Of a stretch of DNA of 36,584 bases, positions 15,734 through 24,126 are shown one piece after another. Every line of letters starts with the position of its first letter. Within the stretch, counting starts at the first letter, position 1. The notes under the pieces are model-generated. The model had not been told where the DNA came from. It did not search any database and saw only the letters and a list, made by a program, of their open reading frames with translations. The translations under genes and the position numbers were made by a program. The DNA is from an uncultured delta proteobacterium (lineage in GTDB: Bacteria; Myxococcota_A; Polyangia; Polyangiales; Polyangiaceae): positions 1 to 36,584 of the forward strand of contig CAIVJW010000077.1 in NCBI GenBank assembly GCA_903906315.1, given 5' to 3'.

Positions 15734-16765
15734 TCAGACGTTGAAGCGGTAATTGACCACGTCGCCGTCGAGCATGACGTAGTCCTTGCCCTCGACGCGG
15801 ATCTTGCCCTTCGACTTGAGCGCGGCCTCGGTGCCCTCGGCCTGCAGGTCCTCGGGGCGGTAGATCTCGGCGCGGATGAAGCCGCGCTCGATGTCGCTGT
15901 GCACCTTTCCAGCCGCCTTTCGCGCGCTGATCCCGCGGCGGATGGGCCACGCGCGGCACTCGTCGGCGCCGGCGGTGAGGAAGCTGATGAGGTCGAGCAG
16001 GCGGTACGCCTCGCGGACGAAGACGTTGCGCGCGGGCTCGCCGAGGCCGAGGCCCTCGAGGAAGTCCTTCTGCTCTTCGGGGGCGAGGGCCGCGATCTCG
16101 GCCTCGACCGCGCCGCAGATGGCGAGGGTCACGGTGTTCTTCTCGTGGCGGGTGACGCGGAGATCGGCGAACGCCGCGTCCGACCAGGCGGCCTCCGAGA
16201 GGTTGAAGACCGTGATCAGGGGGCGCATCGAGAGCAGCTGAATGCCGGGGCCGAGGGCCTTCACCTCGTCCTCGGTGAGATCGAGCGTGCGCAGGGCCTC
16301 ACCCGACTCGAGGTGCGCGAGGCACTTGAGGTTGACGTCGAGCTCGGGCCCCTTCTTGTTCTCCTTCTTGAGGCGCTCGACGCGCTTCTCGACCGTGCCG
16401 AGGTCGAGCAGAAGGAGCTCGTCGTTGAACGCTCGCTCGTCGCGGCGCGGATCGGGGGGCGTGGACAGCGACGGGTTCTCGAAGCCGCGGACGACGTGCG
16501 CGAGGAGGTCGGCGTTGCGCATGTTCTGGAGCACGTTCGGCGGGAAGGCTCCGCCGGCCTTGCTGCCGCCGCCGACGTCGACGAACGTGACCTCGGCGTA
16601 CGTCGTCTTCTTGGGCTTGAAGGCGCCGGCTAGGAAGTCGATGCGGGCGTCCGGGACCTTGATGTTGCCGAACGACACCTCGCGGTCGGCCTTGCCGCCG
16701 GGCGCGAGGGCCGTGAACACCGTCGTCTTCCCCGACCCCGGATAGCCACAGATTCCTACGTGCAT
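15734..16765 (-). CDS. ychF: YchF/OLA1-family ATPase
   Basis: This 343-residue Obg-related P-loop protein resembles YchF, which binds ribosomes and prefers ATP over GTP. Walker A is GYPGSGKTT at residues 7-15, changed from the more usual GxPNVGKST. The DxxG region reads FVDVGGGSKAG at about 61-71. The base-recognition segment is FNLSEAAW (NxxE in place of NKxD, as in ATP-specific members). A helical hairpin at about 110-165 is rich in Lys and Glu. The C-terminus carries the TGS domain, RAWPIRRGISARKAAGKVHSDIERGFIRAE, ending VMLDGDVVNYRFNV. It is slightly shorter than E. coli YchF (363). ATG 16765 begins directly with the P-loop strand. Confidence 0.9.
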   Translation of the reverse strand: MHVGICGYPGSGKTTVFTALAPGGKADREVSFGNIKVPDARIDFLAGAFKPKKTTYAEVTFVDVGGGSKAGGAFPPNVLQNMRNADLLAHVVRGFENPSLSTPPDPRRDERAFNDELLLLDLGTVEKRVERLKKENKKGPELDVNLKCLAHLESGEALRTLDLTEDEVKALGPGIQLLSMRPLITVFNLSEAAWSDAAFADLRVTRHEKNTVTLAICGAVEAEIAALAPEEQKDFLEGLGLGEPARNVFVREAYRLLDLISFLTAGADECRAWPIRRGISARKAAGKVHSDIERGFIRAEIYRPEDLQAEGTEAALKSKGKIRVEGKDYVMLDGDVVNYRFNV

Positions 16766-16772
16766 GCGCGCC

Positions 16773-16781
16773 TATTTACCA
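16773..16781 (-). promoter_or_regulatory. Extended -10-like element before ychF
   Basis: Minus strand TGGTAAATA lies 7 nt before the ychF ATG. It fits the TG-n-TA pattern seen at other starts here, although its last base is A. It is among the most AT-rich nonamers in this region. Confidence 0.4.
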
Positions 16782-16807
16782 CGACGGCGCGCCGCCGCCG
16801 AGGGAGG

Positions 16808-16838
16808 AACGGCGACCGCGCCTGTCCAGGCCGCCGTT
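16808..16838 (-). terminator. Hairpin downstream of the Cys-rich lipoprotein gene
   Basis: AACGGCG pairs with CGCCGTT around an inner GCCTG/CAGGC stem. It lies between the end of the Cys-rich gene and ychF, with both genes on the minus strand. It could end the Cys-rich gene transcript. There is no T-tract. Confidence 0.35.
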
Positions 16839-16875
16839 CGGGCTCCGTCGGAGCGTGGCCGTCGCCGCGCCCTCG

Positions 16876-18264
16876 TCACTCGCAGCGACGGAAGATCGCG
16901 CCCTCGACGAGGTCGCCGCCCGGGGGAGCCACACACTTCGACCCGGTCGGGCACACGCCGTCGGCGGTACAGTCGCGGCTGCACTTCTTCGCGTCGGTGC
17001 AATAGCCGAAGACGCAGTCCGCGCTCTTGGAGCACGCCGCGCCGACCTCGCCGGTTCCGACCGGCAGGCAGAGGCCAATCCGGCCATTGCCCACCCCGGC
17101 GAGCGCCGAGCAGGCGAGGCCGTAGGGGCACCCCCCCTGGTAGCGACACGTGTCGACGCAGGAGTCGCCGGCGGAGCCGGGGACCGAGACGTTGACCGGA
17201 CACTGGATCGGCGGCGGGCTCGGCAGCGAGAAGGTCGCGAAGTTCATGTGCTGCGCGTCATTGCAGAGGCTGACGACCTGGCCGCCGTAACAGGCATACT
17301 CGGCCGGGGCGCCGCCGGGGAGCGGCCCCACGACGTCCTGGGGACGGCGGCAGAGGCCATCGCACGTCCACGGGCTCAGGCCCTTCGCTCGACGTGGGCA
17401 GTCGGCGGCGGTGTCGCAGGCGAGCGTGCAGCTCACGACGAGGATCGTGTCGTCGCACGCGGCGGGGACGACGCACTTCTTGTTCGCGCCGAGAGGCTGG
17501 CACGAGTCGGCCTCGGCCTCGGCCTTGATGCAGACCCGCTGGCCCCCGATGGGCATGCACCCATATCCATTGGGACAGTCCGAGCCGGATCCGCACGGGA
17601 CGGTGCAGTACCCGGGCCCGGGGATGCAGGCGAAGTTGCACTGTGCGCCGGAGTTGCAGTTCTTGCCGACGTCGGCGGCGGCGCAGTACTGCGCGCCGTT
17701 GACGTCGAGGCACCGCGCGCCGGCCGGGCACTCGGAGTCGGTGGCGCACGGCAGAGAGCAGCGTGACGCGCCGTTGCGCTGAAAGGGCTCGCAGAGGAGC
17801 GGCGCGGCGCAGTCGGCGGCCTTCTGGCAGAGGTCGAGCTCCTTGCCGCCGACCGGGGGGGCGCCGCCCTGGCCCTGCCCGCCGGTGCTCGTCGTCGAGC
17901 TGCCGGACGAGGTCGTTCCGCCCGCGCCCGCCCCGCCGGCGTTCGCGCCGCCGACGCCCGTGCTGCCGCCCGTGCCCGCGCCCCCGACGCCCGCCCCGCC
18001 GGTGCCGGTCGACGTCCCGCCGCCGCTGCCGTCGTCGACGGCGCACTTGCCGATGACGCTGCACACGCGCGCGATCGGGCAGTCGAGCGCCGAGTCGACG
18101 CAGTCGTGCTTGCAGGTGCCGTTGTCGCAGTACTCGTTCACGCAGTCGCTGTTGAACTGGCACGGAGTCTTCGACGCGCAGCCGGCGGGCGCGCCGACGG
18201 CGGCCGCCGCGAAGGCGAGGAGGAGGACGATCGACGGCGCGGCGAGGCGAAGAAGGCGGGGCAT
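16876..18264 (-). CDS. Large Cys-rich exported lipoprotein
   Basis: The protein has 462 residues. MPRLLRLAAPSIVLLLAFAAAAVGAPAGC is an export signal with a likely acylated Cys near 29. A first Cys-rich block (CQFNSDCVNEYCDNGTCKHDC) is followed by a Gly/Thr/Ser-rich linker at about residues 78-135, and then several Cys-rich units of the kind C-x5-DC-x4-CxxG (DSECPAGARC, GSDCPNGYGCMPIGG, SADCVFGYCTDAKKC). This modular pattern is typical of myxobacterial secreted lipoproteins. Disulfides would form in the periplasm or outside. The function is unknown. ATG 18264 is preferred to a start 10 codons upstream because the signal begins there and an element like those before other starts lies just upstream. 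Confidence 0.8.
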   Translation of the reverse strand: MPRLLRLAAPSIVLLLAFAAAAVGAPAGCASKTPCQFNSDCVNEYCDNGTCKHDCVDSALDCPIARVCSVIGKCAVDDGSGGGTSTGTGGAGVGGAGTGGSTGVGGANAGGAGAGGTTSSGSSTTSTGGQGQGGAPPVGGKELDLCQKAADCAAPLLCEPFQRNGASRCSLPCATDSECPAGARCLDVNGAQYCAAADVGKNCNSGAQCNFACIPGPGYCTVPCGSGSDCPNGYGCMPIGGQRVCIKAEAEADSCQPLGANKKCVVPAACDDTILVVSCTLACDTAADCPRRAKGLSPWTCDGLCRRPQDVVGPLPGGAPAEYACYGGQVVSLCNDAQHMNFATFSLPSPPPIQCPVNVSVPGSAGDSCVDTCRYQGGCPYGLACSALAGVGNGRIGLCLPVGTGEVGAACSKSADCVFGYCTDAKKCSRDCTADGVCPTGSKCVAPPGGDLVEGAIFRRCE

Positions 18265-18275
18265 GGCGAGCGCCG

Positions 18276-18284
18276 AGGCTATCA
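18276..18284 (-). promoter_or_regulatory. Extended -10-like element before the Cys-rich lipoprotein gene
   Basis: Minus strand TGATAGCCT fits TGnTAnnnT and ends 11 nt before ATG 18264. It predicts a very short leader. Confidence 0.4.
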
Positions 18285-18304
18285 CGAGGCCCACGGCGCC
18301 CGCC

Positions 18305-21300
18305 TCAGTGGAAGTCGCGCGAGGGCGCGACGAGCGGCTCGCCGCCGGGCAGATCGAGGCGTTCCATGCGCCGGACGAGGACGTGGACGACCTCTCCTTG
18401 GCGCTCGACGCGGCCGTGGACGAGGAGGATCTTGGCGTGGCGCGCGGTGACGTAGTGATCGTCGAAGACCTGCTTCTGCACGATGAGGTTGGCGACGCCG
18501 GTCTCGTCCTCGAGCGTGAAGAAGGTCACGCCGCTCGCGGTCACGGGGCGCTGCCGGCCGAGCACGAGGCCGGCCACGGCGACGCTCGCGCCGTCACGCA
18601 GACCGACGAGCTCCTTCGCGAGGCGCACGCGCGCGCCCCCCTTTCCTGCGAGGCGTGGGCGCACGTGCCGCATCGGGTGGTCGCGGAGCGACAGGCCGAC
18701 GCGGCCGTAGTCGAGGACGAGCTGCTCGACCGGCCGCAGGGGCCGGAGCTTCGGATCGTCGCCGACCTCGAGCGGGACGCCCTCGAAGAGGCCGCCGAGG
18801 CGCGGGGCGCGCGCCTTCCACAGCGCGTCGCGGCGGCCGGGGACGAGCGCCGCTACCGCGCCGGCCTCGGCCAGCGCCTCGAGGTCGTCCTTCGCGAGGC
18901 TCGTCCGACGGACGAGGTCGTCCAGATGCGCGAAGGGCGCGGCCGCGCGGGCCTCCTCGAGGGAGCGCGCCGCCGCCCGCCCGAGGCCACGCACCTGCCG
19001 CAACCCGAGCCGCAGGGCGGACGGGTGCCGGTCCTCGCCGGGCTGCGCGCCCGTCATGTCGGCCGGCTCGAGCGTCGAGTCCCACGCACTGGCGACCACG
19101 CACACGGGGCGCACCTCGCCGCCGTGGGCCTGCAGATCGCGCACGAGGCTCGACGCGCTGTAGAAGCCCATCGGCTGCGCGTTGAGCAGGGAGCACGTGA
19201 ACTCGACGGGATGGTGGACCTTGAGCCACGCCGACGCATAGACGAGCAAGGCGAAGCTCGCCGCGTGCGACTCCGGAAAGCCGTACTCGCCGAAGCCCTG
19301 GATCTGCTGGTAGAGCGCCTCGCCGAAGCGCGCGGCGATGCCGCGTTCGGCGAAGCCCGAGAGCAGGCGTTCGCGGTGCTGCTCGAGGCGGCCGTGCTTC
19401 TTCCAGGCCGCCATGTCGCGCCGGAGCTGGTCGGCCTCGCCCGCGGAGTAGCCCGCGCCGACCATGGCAATCTGCATGACCTGCTCCTGAAAGAGTGGCA
19501 CTCCGAGGGTCCGTGACAGGATGGGCTCGAGGCACGGGTGCGGCGCGGTGGGCGCCTCCTCGCCCGTGCGCCGGCGGAGGTACGGGTGCACCATCCCGCC
19601 CTGGATCGGGCCGGGGCGGACGATCGCGACCTCGATGACCAGATCGTAGAACACCCTCGGCCGCAGGCGCGGCAGCATGGCCATCTGCGCGCGGCTCTCG
19701 ATCTGAAAGACGCCCACCGTGTCGGCGTGGGAGATGGCCTCGTAGACGGCGGGGTCCTCGGCCGGGATGGCGGCGAGCGCGGCGATCGGGTCGAACGCAC
19801 GACCCCCAGCCACCAAAGCCCCATTTTTAGCGATTTCCGGCGGACATGGTGAGTCGGAAAGGGCGTCTCTGCTCTCCTCCCCTCCCCCCGGAAATCGGGG
19901 GGAAGGGCCGGGGCCGGGGGGCGCCTCGTGGATCAGCGCCAGTGTCTTGCGGATGGCCGTCAGCATGCCGAGCGCGAGGACGTCGACCTTGAAGAAGCCG
20001 AGCGCGTCGAGGTCGTCCTTGTCCCAGGGGATGACCGTGCGACCCTCCATGCGCGCGGGCTCGACCGGCGCCACGTGATCCAGCGGGTCGGCCGAGAGGA
20101 CGAAGCCGCCGACGTGGATGGAGAGGTGGCGCGGGAAGCCCTCGAGCGCGCCGGCGAGCAGGAGCACCTGACGGAGGCGGGCGTCCTTCGGGTCGAGGCC
20201 GGCCTCGGCGACGCGGCGCTCGGTGAGGTCGCCGAGGTCCCAGTGCGTGACGAGGCCGGAGAGCAGGCCGACCTGGTCCTCCGAGAGGCCGAAGACCCGG
20301 CCGACCTCGCGGACGGCGCTCTTGCCGCGATAAGCGATGATCTCGGACACCATGGCGGCGCGGTCGCGGCCGTAGGTCGCGTAGATCTCCTGGATGACCT
20401 CCTCGCGGCGCTCGTGCTCGAAGTCGACGTCGATGTCGGGGGGCTCGGCGCGCTCGGCCGAGAGGAAGCGCTCGAAGAGCAGGCTCGATCGCGCCGGGTC
20501 GACGGCGGTGATGCCGAGGACAAAGCAGACGGCGCTGTTGGCGGCGCTGCCGCGGCCCTGGCAGAGGATCCGGCGCCGGCGCGCCATGGCCACGATCTGC
20601 TGCACGCTGAGGAAGTACGCGGCGACGTCGAGGTGCGCGATGAGGGCGAGCTCCTTCTCTATTTGCGCGCGGACGGCGGGGGGCGTGCCGCCCGGGTAGC
20701 GATCGAGACATCCCTCCTCGACGAGCCGACGGAGGGCGTCGTCGGCCGTCTCGCCCTCGCGACAGAGGGTCTCGCTCGGGAAGCGATACCGAAGCTCGGC
20801 GAGGGAAAAGTGGCACTCTTCGGCGACCTCGACGGTGCGCGCGACCCACGCGGGGCGCTCGCGGAAGAGGGCGCGCATCTCGGAGGCCGATCGCAGCGTC
20901 GCCTCGGCGTTGGGCGAGAGCGCGGTGCCGGCGCGGTCGAGCGTGGTCCTGTGACGGATGCAGTGGAGGACGTCGGCGAGCGGCTTGCGACTGCCGTGGT
21001 GGTAGAGCGCGCGGGCGGTCGCGAGGGGGCGCAGGCCGAAGCGCGCCTCGATGGCGTCGGCGGCGGCGAGGCGCGCCGGGTCGTCGGGATCGAGGTGGCG
21101 CCACGCGGCGACGAAGGCGCGGTCGGCGAAGGCGTCGCGGAGGGCGCCGAGCACCTCGTCCGAACCGGGCGCGCGGTCCAGATCCGAGCGGTGGATCGGG
21201 CGGATGGCGACGAGGCCGCGCGAGGCGGCGGCGACGGCGGCGAGGCCGATGCCCGCGGAGCCCTTCTCGTGGCCCGCGTGGGCGGCCGTGAGCAGGCGGC

Positions 21301-21583
21301 AGAGGCTCGAGTAGCCCTCGTGGTCGGCCGCGACGAGCGCGACCGTGCCGGGGGCGCCCTCGAGCGTGAGCTCGGCGCCGACGAGCACGCGCTGGCCGGC
21401 GGTCTTGCCCTCGGCGTGCGCGCGCACGACGCCGTAGAGGCCGTCGCGGTCGCAGATCGCGAGCGCCGAGAGGTCGAGGTCCTTCGCGCGGCGGACGAGC
21501 TCGTCTGGGTGACTGGCGCCCTCGAGGAACGAGAAGCACGAGCGGCCGAGGAGCTCGGCGAAGCCGGGGGCTACTCCATCCAT
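18305..21583 (-). CDS. dnaE2: Error-prone DNA polymerase III alpha subunit DnaE2 (ImuC)
   Basis: This 1092-residue C-family polymerase is the catalytic subunit of the ImuA-ImuB-DnaE2 translesion mutasome. The N-terminal PHP domain begins YAELL-like (FAELLGRSCFSFLEGASHP). The palm has PPDIDVDFEHERREEV at about 380 (catalytic Asp pair) and the third Asp in FKVDVLALGMLTA at about 530. VFQIESRAQMAML, RPGPIQGGMVHPYLRRR and GFGEYGFPESHAASFALLVYAS are hallmark DnaE2 stretches. A C-terminal OB fold includes VTFFTLEDETGVANLIV. Residues about 553-591 (nt 19810-19925) are a low-complexity Pro/Gly stretch not expected in the family; see the repeat entry. ATG 21583 overlaps the imuB stop by 13 nt, so the two are translationally coupled. 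It lacks the usual beta-clamp tail of DnaE1. Confidence 0.95.
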   Translation of the reverse strand: MDGVAPGFAELLGRSCFSFLEGASHPDELVRRAKDLDLSALAICDRDGLYGVVRAHAEGKTAGQRVLVGAELTLEGAPGTVALVAADHEGYSSLCRLLTAAHAGHEKGSAGIGLAAVAAASRGLVAIRPIHRSDLDRAPGSDEVLGALRDAFADRAFVAAWRHLDPDDPARLAAADAIEARFGLRPLATARALYHHGSRKPLADVLHCIRHRTTLDRAGTALSPNAEATLRSASEMRALFRERPAWVARTVEVAEECHFSLAELRYRFPSETLCREGETADDALRRLVEEGCLDRYPGGTPPAVRAQIEKELALIAHLDVAAYFLSVQQIVAMARRRRILCQGRGSAANSAVCFVLGITAVDPARSSLLFERFLSAERAEPPDIDVDFEHERREEVIQEIYATYGRDRAAMVSEIIAYRGKSAVREVGRVFGLSEDQVGLLSGLVTHWDLGDLTERRVAEAGLDPKDARLRQVLLLAGALEGFPRHLSIHVGGFVLSADPLDHVAPVEPARMEGRTVIPWDKDDLDALGFFKVDVLALGMLTAIRKTLALIHEAPPGPGPSPRFPGGGEESRDALSDSPCPPEIAKNGALVAGGRAFDPIAALAAIPAEDPAVYEAISHADTVGVFQIESRAQMAMLPRLRPRVFYDLVIEVAIVRPGPIQGGMVHPYLRRRTGEEAPTAPHPCLEPILSRTLGVPLFQEQVMQIAMVGAGYSAGEADQLRRDMAAWKKHGRLEQHRERLLSGFAERGIAARFGEALYQQIQGFGEYGFPESHAASFALLVYASAWLKVHHPVEFTCSLLNAQPMGFYSASSLVRDLQAHGGEVRPVCVVASAWDSTLEPADMTGAQPGEDRHPSALRLGLRQVRGLGRAAARSLEEARAAAPFAHLDDLVRRTSLAKDDLEALAEAGAVAALVPGRRDALWKARAPRLGGLFEGVPLEVGDDPKLRPLRPVEQLVLDYGRVGLSLRDHPMRHVRPRLAGKGGARVRLAKELVGLRDGASVAVAGLVLGRQRPVTASGVTFFTLEDETGVANLIVQKQVFDDHYVTARHAKILLVHGRVERQGEVVHVLVRRMERLDLPGGEPLVAPSRDFH
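19815..19925. repeat. Inverted-repeat element inserted in frame in dnaE2
   Basis: This about 110-bp stretch differs from the surrounding coding DNA. CGATTTCCGG (19831-19840) is the exact reverse complement of CCGGAAATCG (19888-19897). A second hairpin, TCCCCCCG / GAAAT / CGGGGGGA, spans 19883-19903, followed by a GGCCGGGGCCGGGGG run. It looks like an intergenic palindromic element. It is read through as a Pro/Gly/Ser-rich insert between LALI and IPAEDP of DnaE2, where relatives have about ten residues. No stop or frame loss occurs. The exact borders cannot be set without comparing other copies. Confidence 0.6.
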
Positions 21584-23232
21584 CCCTGAAGGACCCCCTC
21601 CCCCGTCGACCGGTCGACGAAGGCCCACGCCTCCCCGCACGCCGCGCCCTCCGCCCCGTTTGCGGCAGAAACGAGCCAGGCGCGGGCGTAGTCGCGCGAC
21701 GTCGGCGAGGGCGTCCACCAGCCGACGCCGTCGAGGCGCAGCGCGAACTCGACCCGATCCAGGGTATAGAGCTGCCGGTCGACGTACCCGCCGGCGCCGC
21801 GCGAGAGCTTGCCAATCCCGACGCCGGCCGGGAGGATGCGAGTCGGCTCGATTGCCGCCAAAGAGAAAGAAGAAGCCCGGATGACAAGCGACGCAGATCG
21901 GACCGAATCGGCCCCCGCGATCTCTCCCACGGGGACGAGGCGGGAGCGCGCCTCGGGCTGGTGGGCGTCGACGACCTCGAGCACGCCCACGCGCTCGGCG
22001 CCGATCTCGGCGCTGAGCTCGGCGAGCAGGGCCGGCAGCGCGTCCGGGCTCACCGCCGTGCCGCGCGAGAGGTCGAGCTGAACGCGCCGCGCCTCGGTGA
22101 TCTGCGGGATCGTGAGCGAGAGGCCGATGGCCGGCGCGGGCAGCTCGGCGCGCTCGAGCTTGGCCTTGAGCGCGCGGAGGAGATCGTTCGGGTCGGCGAG
22201 CGGCGCGGGCAGGTCGACCGACAGCGCGAGCTCGTCGGCGACGCCGCGCAGGCGCGCGATCGACCGGTCGAGCGAGATGGTCACCTCGAGGCGCGCGGCC
22301 GCCTCGCCCCGCGCCGAGAGCCGCGCGCCGAGCCGCGAGGTCATCGCGCGCAGCACGAAGATCAGCGACTCGGCGCCGAGGACGCCCTCCTCGAACGAGG
22401 TCGCCTCCTCGAGCACCCGCGGCGCGACCCAGGGCACGAGGGGCGCGGCGTCGCGCCCGGCCGCGAGATCGAGCGTGATCGCCCCCTGCGAGCCGAGGCG
22501 CGCGCCGAGGCTCGACCGGGGCAGGCGCGCGAGATCGCCGACCGTCACCACCCCGAGCCGCAGGAGAAAGGTCACCATCCCGGCGTCGATCGGCAGGCAT
22601 TGCACGGGCAGGCCGGCCATCGCCCGCGCCCCCTCGCCCGCGGGCGCCACGGCCGGGCAGCCGGCGATCGCGCCGTGCCGCGCGAGGGCCTGCGCGATCC
22701 GGGGGCCGTCCGCGATCGCCGCGTGCACGCGGTGGCCGAGCGGCGCGAGGCGGGCGTCGAGCTCGGCGAGCAGGGCCTCCTCGCCGCCGACGAGGTGCGC
22801 GGCCCCGGTGACGTCGATCCACACCGTGTCGAAGGGCGCGCCTCCCGTGGGCGATCGGAGGCGCGCCGACTCGCGGAGCACGATCGCCGCCGTCGTGCCG
22901 AGCCCGAGCGCGATCTCGGCCACGCGCCCGAGGGCGGCGTCGATCTCGGCGTACGTCACGCGGTGCACCGTCAGGCGGCCGACGAGCGCCGCCGCCTCCG
23001 CGACGCGCTGCCCGGGCCGCACGCCGTGGCGACGCGCCTCGTCGTCGACCGCGTCGAGAATGGCCATCCCGGGCGCCTCCTCGGGACTGCCACTCTCGTC
23101 CGATGCGCGGTCGCCGGCGAGGGGCGCGAGGAGGACCCCGAACGGCCCTGTGACCGCGACGCGCTGCCGCACGAGCTCGCACGCGAGGGCGGGCAGCACG
23201 ACGGAGACGATGCGGTGAGGAGGGCTATCCAT
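21571..23232 (-). CDS. imuB: Y-family polymerase-like protein ImuB
   Basis: This 553-residue protein is the non-catalytic adaptor that links ImuA and DnaE2 to the sliding clamp. It has the Y-family layout but not its active site. The first strand reads RIVSVVLPALACE, without the metal-binding Asp of DinB. The later strand is FDTVWIDVTGAAHLVGGE, the ImuB-type replacement. The fingers/thumb helix-hairpin-helix region is LRLGVVTVGDLARLP. A little-finger domain follows (about 300-400). The C-terminus, rich in Arg/Trp (GWWTPSPTSRDYARAWLVS), matches the family tail. ATG 23232 lacks a clear ribosome binding site, and an inverted repeat sits immediately upstream. Usually imuA and imuB nearly touch; here they are 110 bp apart. 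Confidence 0.92.
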   Translation of the reverse strand: MDSPPHRIVSVVLPALACELVRQRVAVTGPFGVLLAPLAGDRASDESGSPEEAPGMAILDAVDDEARRHGVRPGQRVAEAAALVGRLTVHRVTYAEIDAALGRVAEIALGLGTTAAIVLRESARLRSPTGGAPFDTVWIDVTGAAHLVGGEEALLAELDARLAPLGHRVHAAIADGPRIAQALARHGAIAGCPAVAPAGEGARAMAGLPVQCLPIDAGMVTFLLRLGVVTVGDLARLPRSSLGARLGSQGAITLDLAAGRDAAPLVPWVAPRVLEEATSFEEGVLGAESLIFVLRAMTSRLGARLSARGEAAARLEVTISLDRSIARLRGVADELALSVDLPAPLADPNDLLRALKAKLERAELPAPAIGLSLTIPQITEARRVQLDLSRGTAVSPDALPALLAELSAEIGAERVGVLEVVDAHQPEARSRLVPVGEIAGADSVRSASLVIRASSFSLAAIEPTRILPAGVGIGKLSRGAGGYVDRQLYTLDRVEFALRLDGVGWWTPSPTSRDYARAWLVSAANGAEGAACGEAWAFVDRSTGEGVLQGWME

Positions 23233-23250
23233 GACGCGGAGAAGGAGAGT

Positions 23251-23380
23251 GGCGCCAGGGACGCCAAGGACGCCAAGAGCGCCAAGGAGAAGGGAGCTTG
23301 GGCGCCTTCGGCGCGAGGAGGACGAGGCGGAAGATCATCCAATCATCCGATCCCTTCCCTTGGCGTCCTTGGCGCTCGTT
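23251..23380. repeat. Inverted repeat element between imuB and imuA
   Basis: The left arm (23251-23295) contains tandem GACGCCAAG-type units and AGAGCGCCAAGG...AGAAGGGA. The right arm (23351-23378) holds TCCCTTCCCTTGGCGTCC then TTGGCGCTCG, whose complement repeats the left arm with a small gap. The right arm lies inside the imuA frame and codes its last 12 residues. The motif CTTGGCGTCCTTGGCG is, from memory, a repeat found between genes in many bacterial genomes. Confidence 0.6.
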
Positions 23381-24125
23381 CCGGGGCCTCTTCTGGCGCT
23401 TTTCTGGTGCTGAAGGAGAGATCGACCGAAGAGAGCGCCCCCACGGCGAGGCTCACCGGCGGGGCGACGCGGCCACGGCGGTCCTTGGCCACCCGCAACG
23501 TGAGGCGATCCGCGCTCGGGCGATCGAGCTCGAGGCGCAGCGCGGTGGGCAAGGGCAAAGACCGGGGAGCCTGCTTGTCCGTGACGAGGATCACCGTCGT
23601 GTCGCTGCCCTCGACCGCGAGGGCGAGGCGGCGCACGACCGTCGACCAGCGGTCGAGCGATCGGCCGGCCGACGCCGAGCACCCGGGCACGCCGGCCGCG
23701 TCGACGACGACCACCGAGAACGCGCGGCTCGACGCGACGCGCACCGCCACGCGCGCGAGCGCCTCGATTGAGGGGCGCACGACGAGCAGGCGCCCGAGGT
23801 CGACGCGGGCGGCGAGCACGCCCGGCGCGAAGAGCGTCGCCCCCGGCTCGATCCACGCGCACCACGCGCCCGGGGTGGCCTCGTCCCCGCTGCGAAAGCG
23901 CGCCTCGGCCTGGGCCGCGGCGCAGGCGGCGAGCGCGAGCGACGTGGCGCGCGCGAGGCCGCGGGGCGAGGCGATCTCGACCACCGCGCCCCGCGGCAAA
24001 CCTGCGTCCGGCAGGGCCGCGTCGACGGCCGCGAGCCCGAGCGGCAGGGCCCTGGCGCGGGCCTCCGAGGCGAGCGAGACCCCGAGGCGGACGGCGCGGT
24101 CGAGGGGGAGGGCTGCGAGGCTCAT
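23343..24125 (-). CDS. imuA: RecA-like mutasome protein ImuA
   Basis: This 260-residue protein is the RecA/SulA-like partner of the ImuA-ImuB-DnaE2 mutasome and is required for damage-induced mutagenesis in related operons. The RecA-like core is seen in LPLGLAAVDAALPDAGLPRGAVVEIASP, then FSVVVVDAAGVPG (Walker B-like strand) and DTTVILVTDKQ. A P-loop Lys is not visible: the usual GxxxxGKT position reads SPRGLARATSL, so ATP binding may be lost. LRVAKDRRGRVAPPVSL is the typical C-terminal strand pair. The last 12 residues (RAPRTPREGIG end) come from an inverted repeat. ATG 24125 is chosen over ATG 24134 because AGGA lies 8 nt upstream of it and the SOS box then sits directly in the operator position. 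Confidence 0.88.
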   Translation of the reverse strand: MSLAALPLDRAVRLGVSLASEARARALPLGLAAVDAALPDAGLPRGAVVEIASPRGLARATSLALAACAAAQAEARFRSGDEATPGAWCAWIEPGATLFAPGVLAARVDLGRLLVVRPSIEALARVAVRVASSRAFSVVVVDAAGVPGCSASAGRSLDRWSTVVRRLALAVEGSDTTVILVTDKQAPRSLPLPTALRLELDRPSADRLTLRVAKDRRGRVAPPVSLAVGALSSVDLSFSTRKAPEEAPERAPRTPREGIG

Positions 24126-24126
24126 A

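Noticed and set aside
11371-15744. 1457-residue plus-strand frame overlapping smc and the MenH-like gene
   Set aside because: It runs in another frame through two genes with convincing motifs and itself has none.
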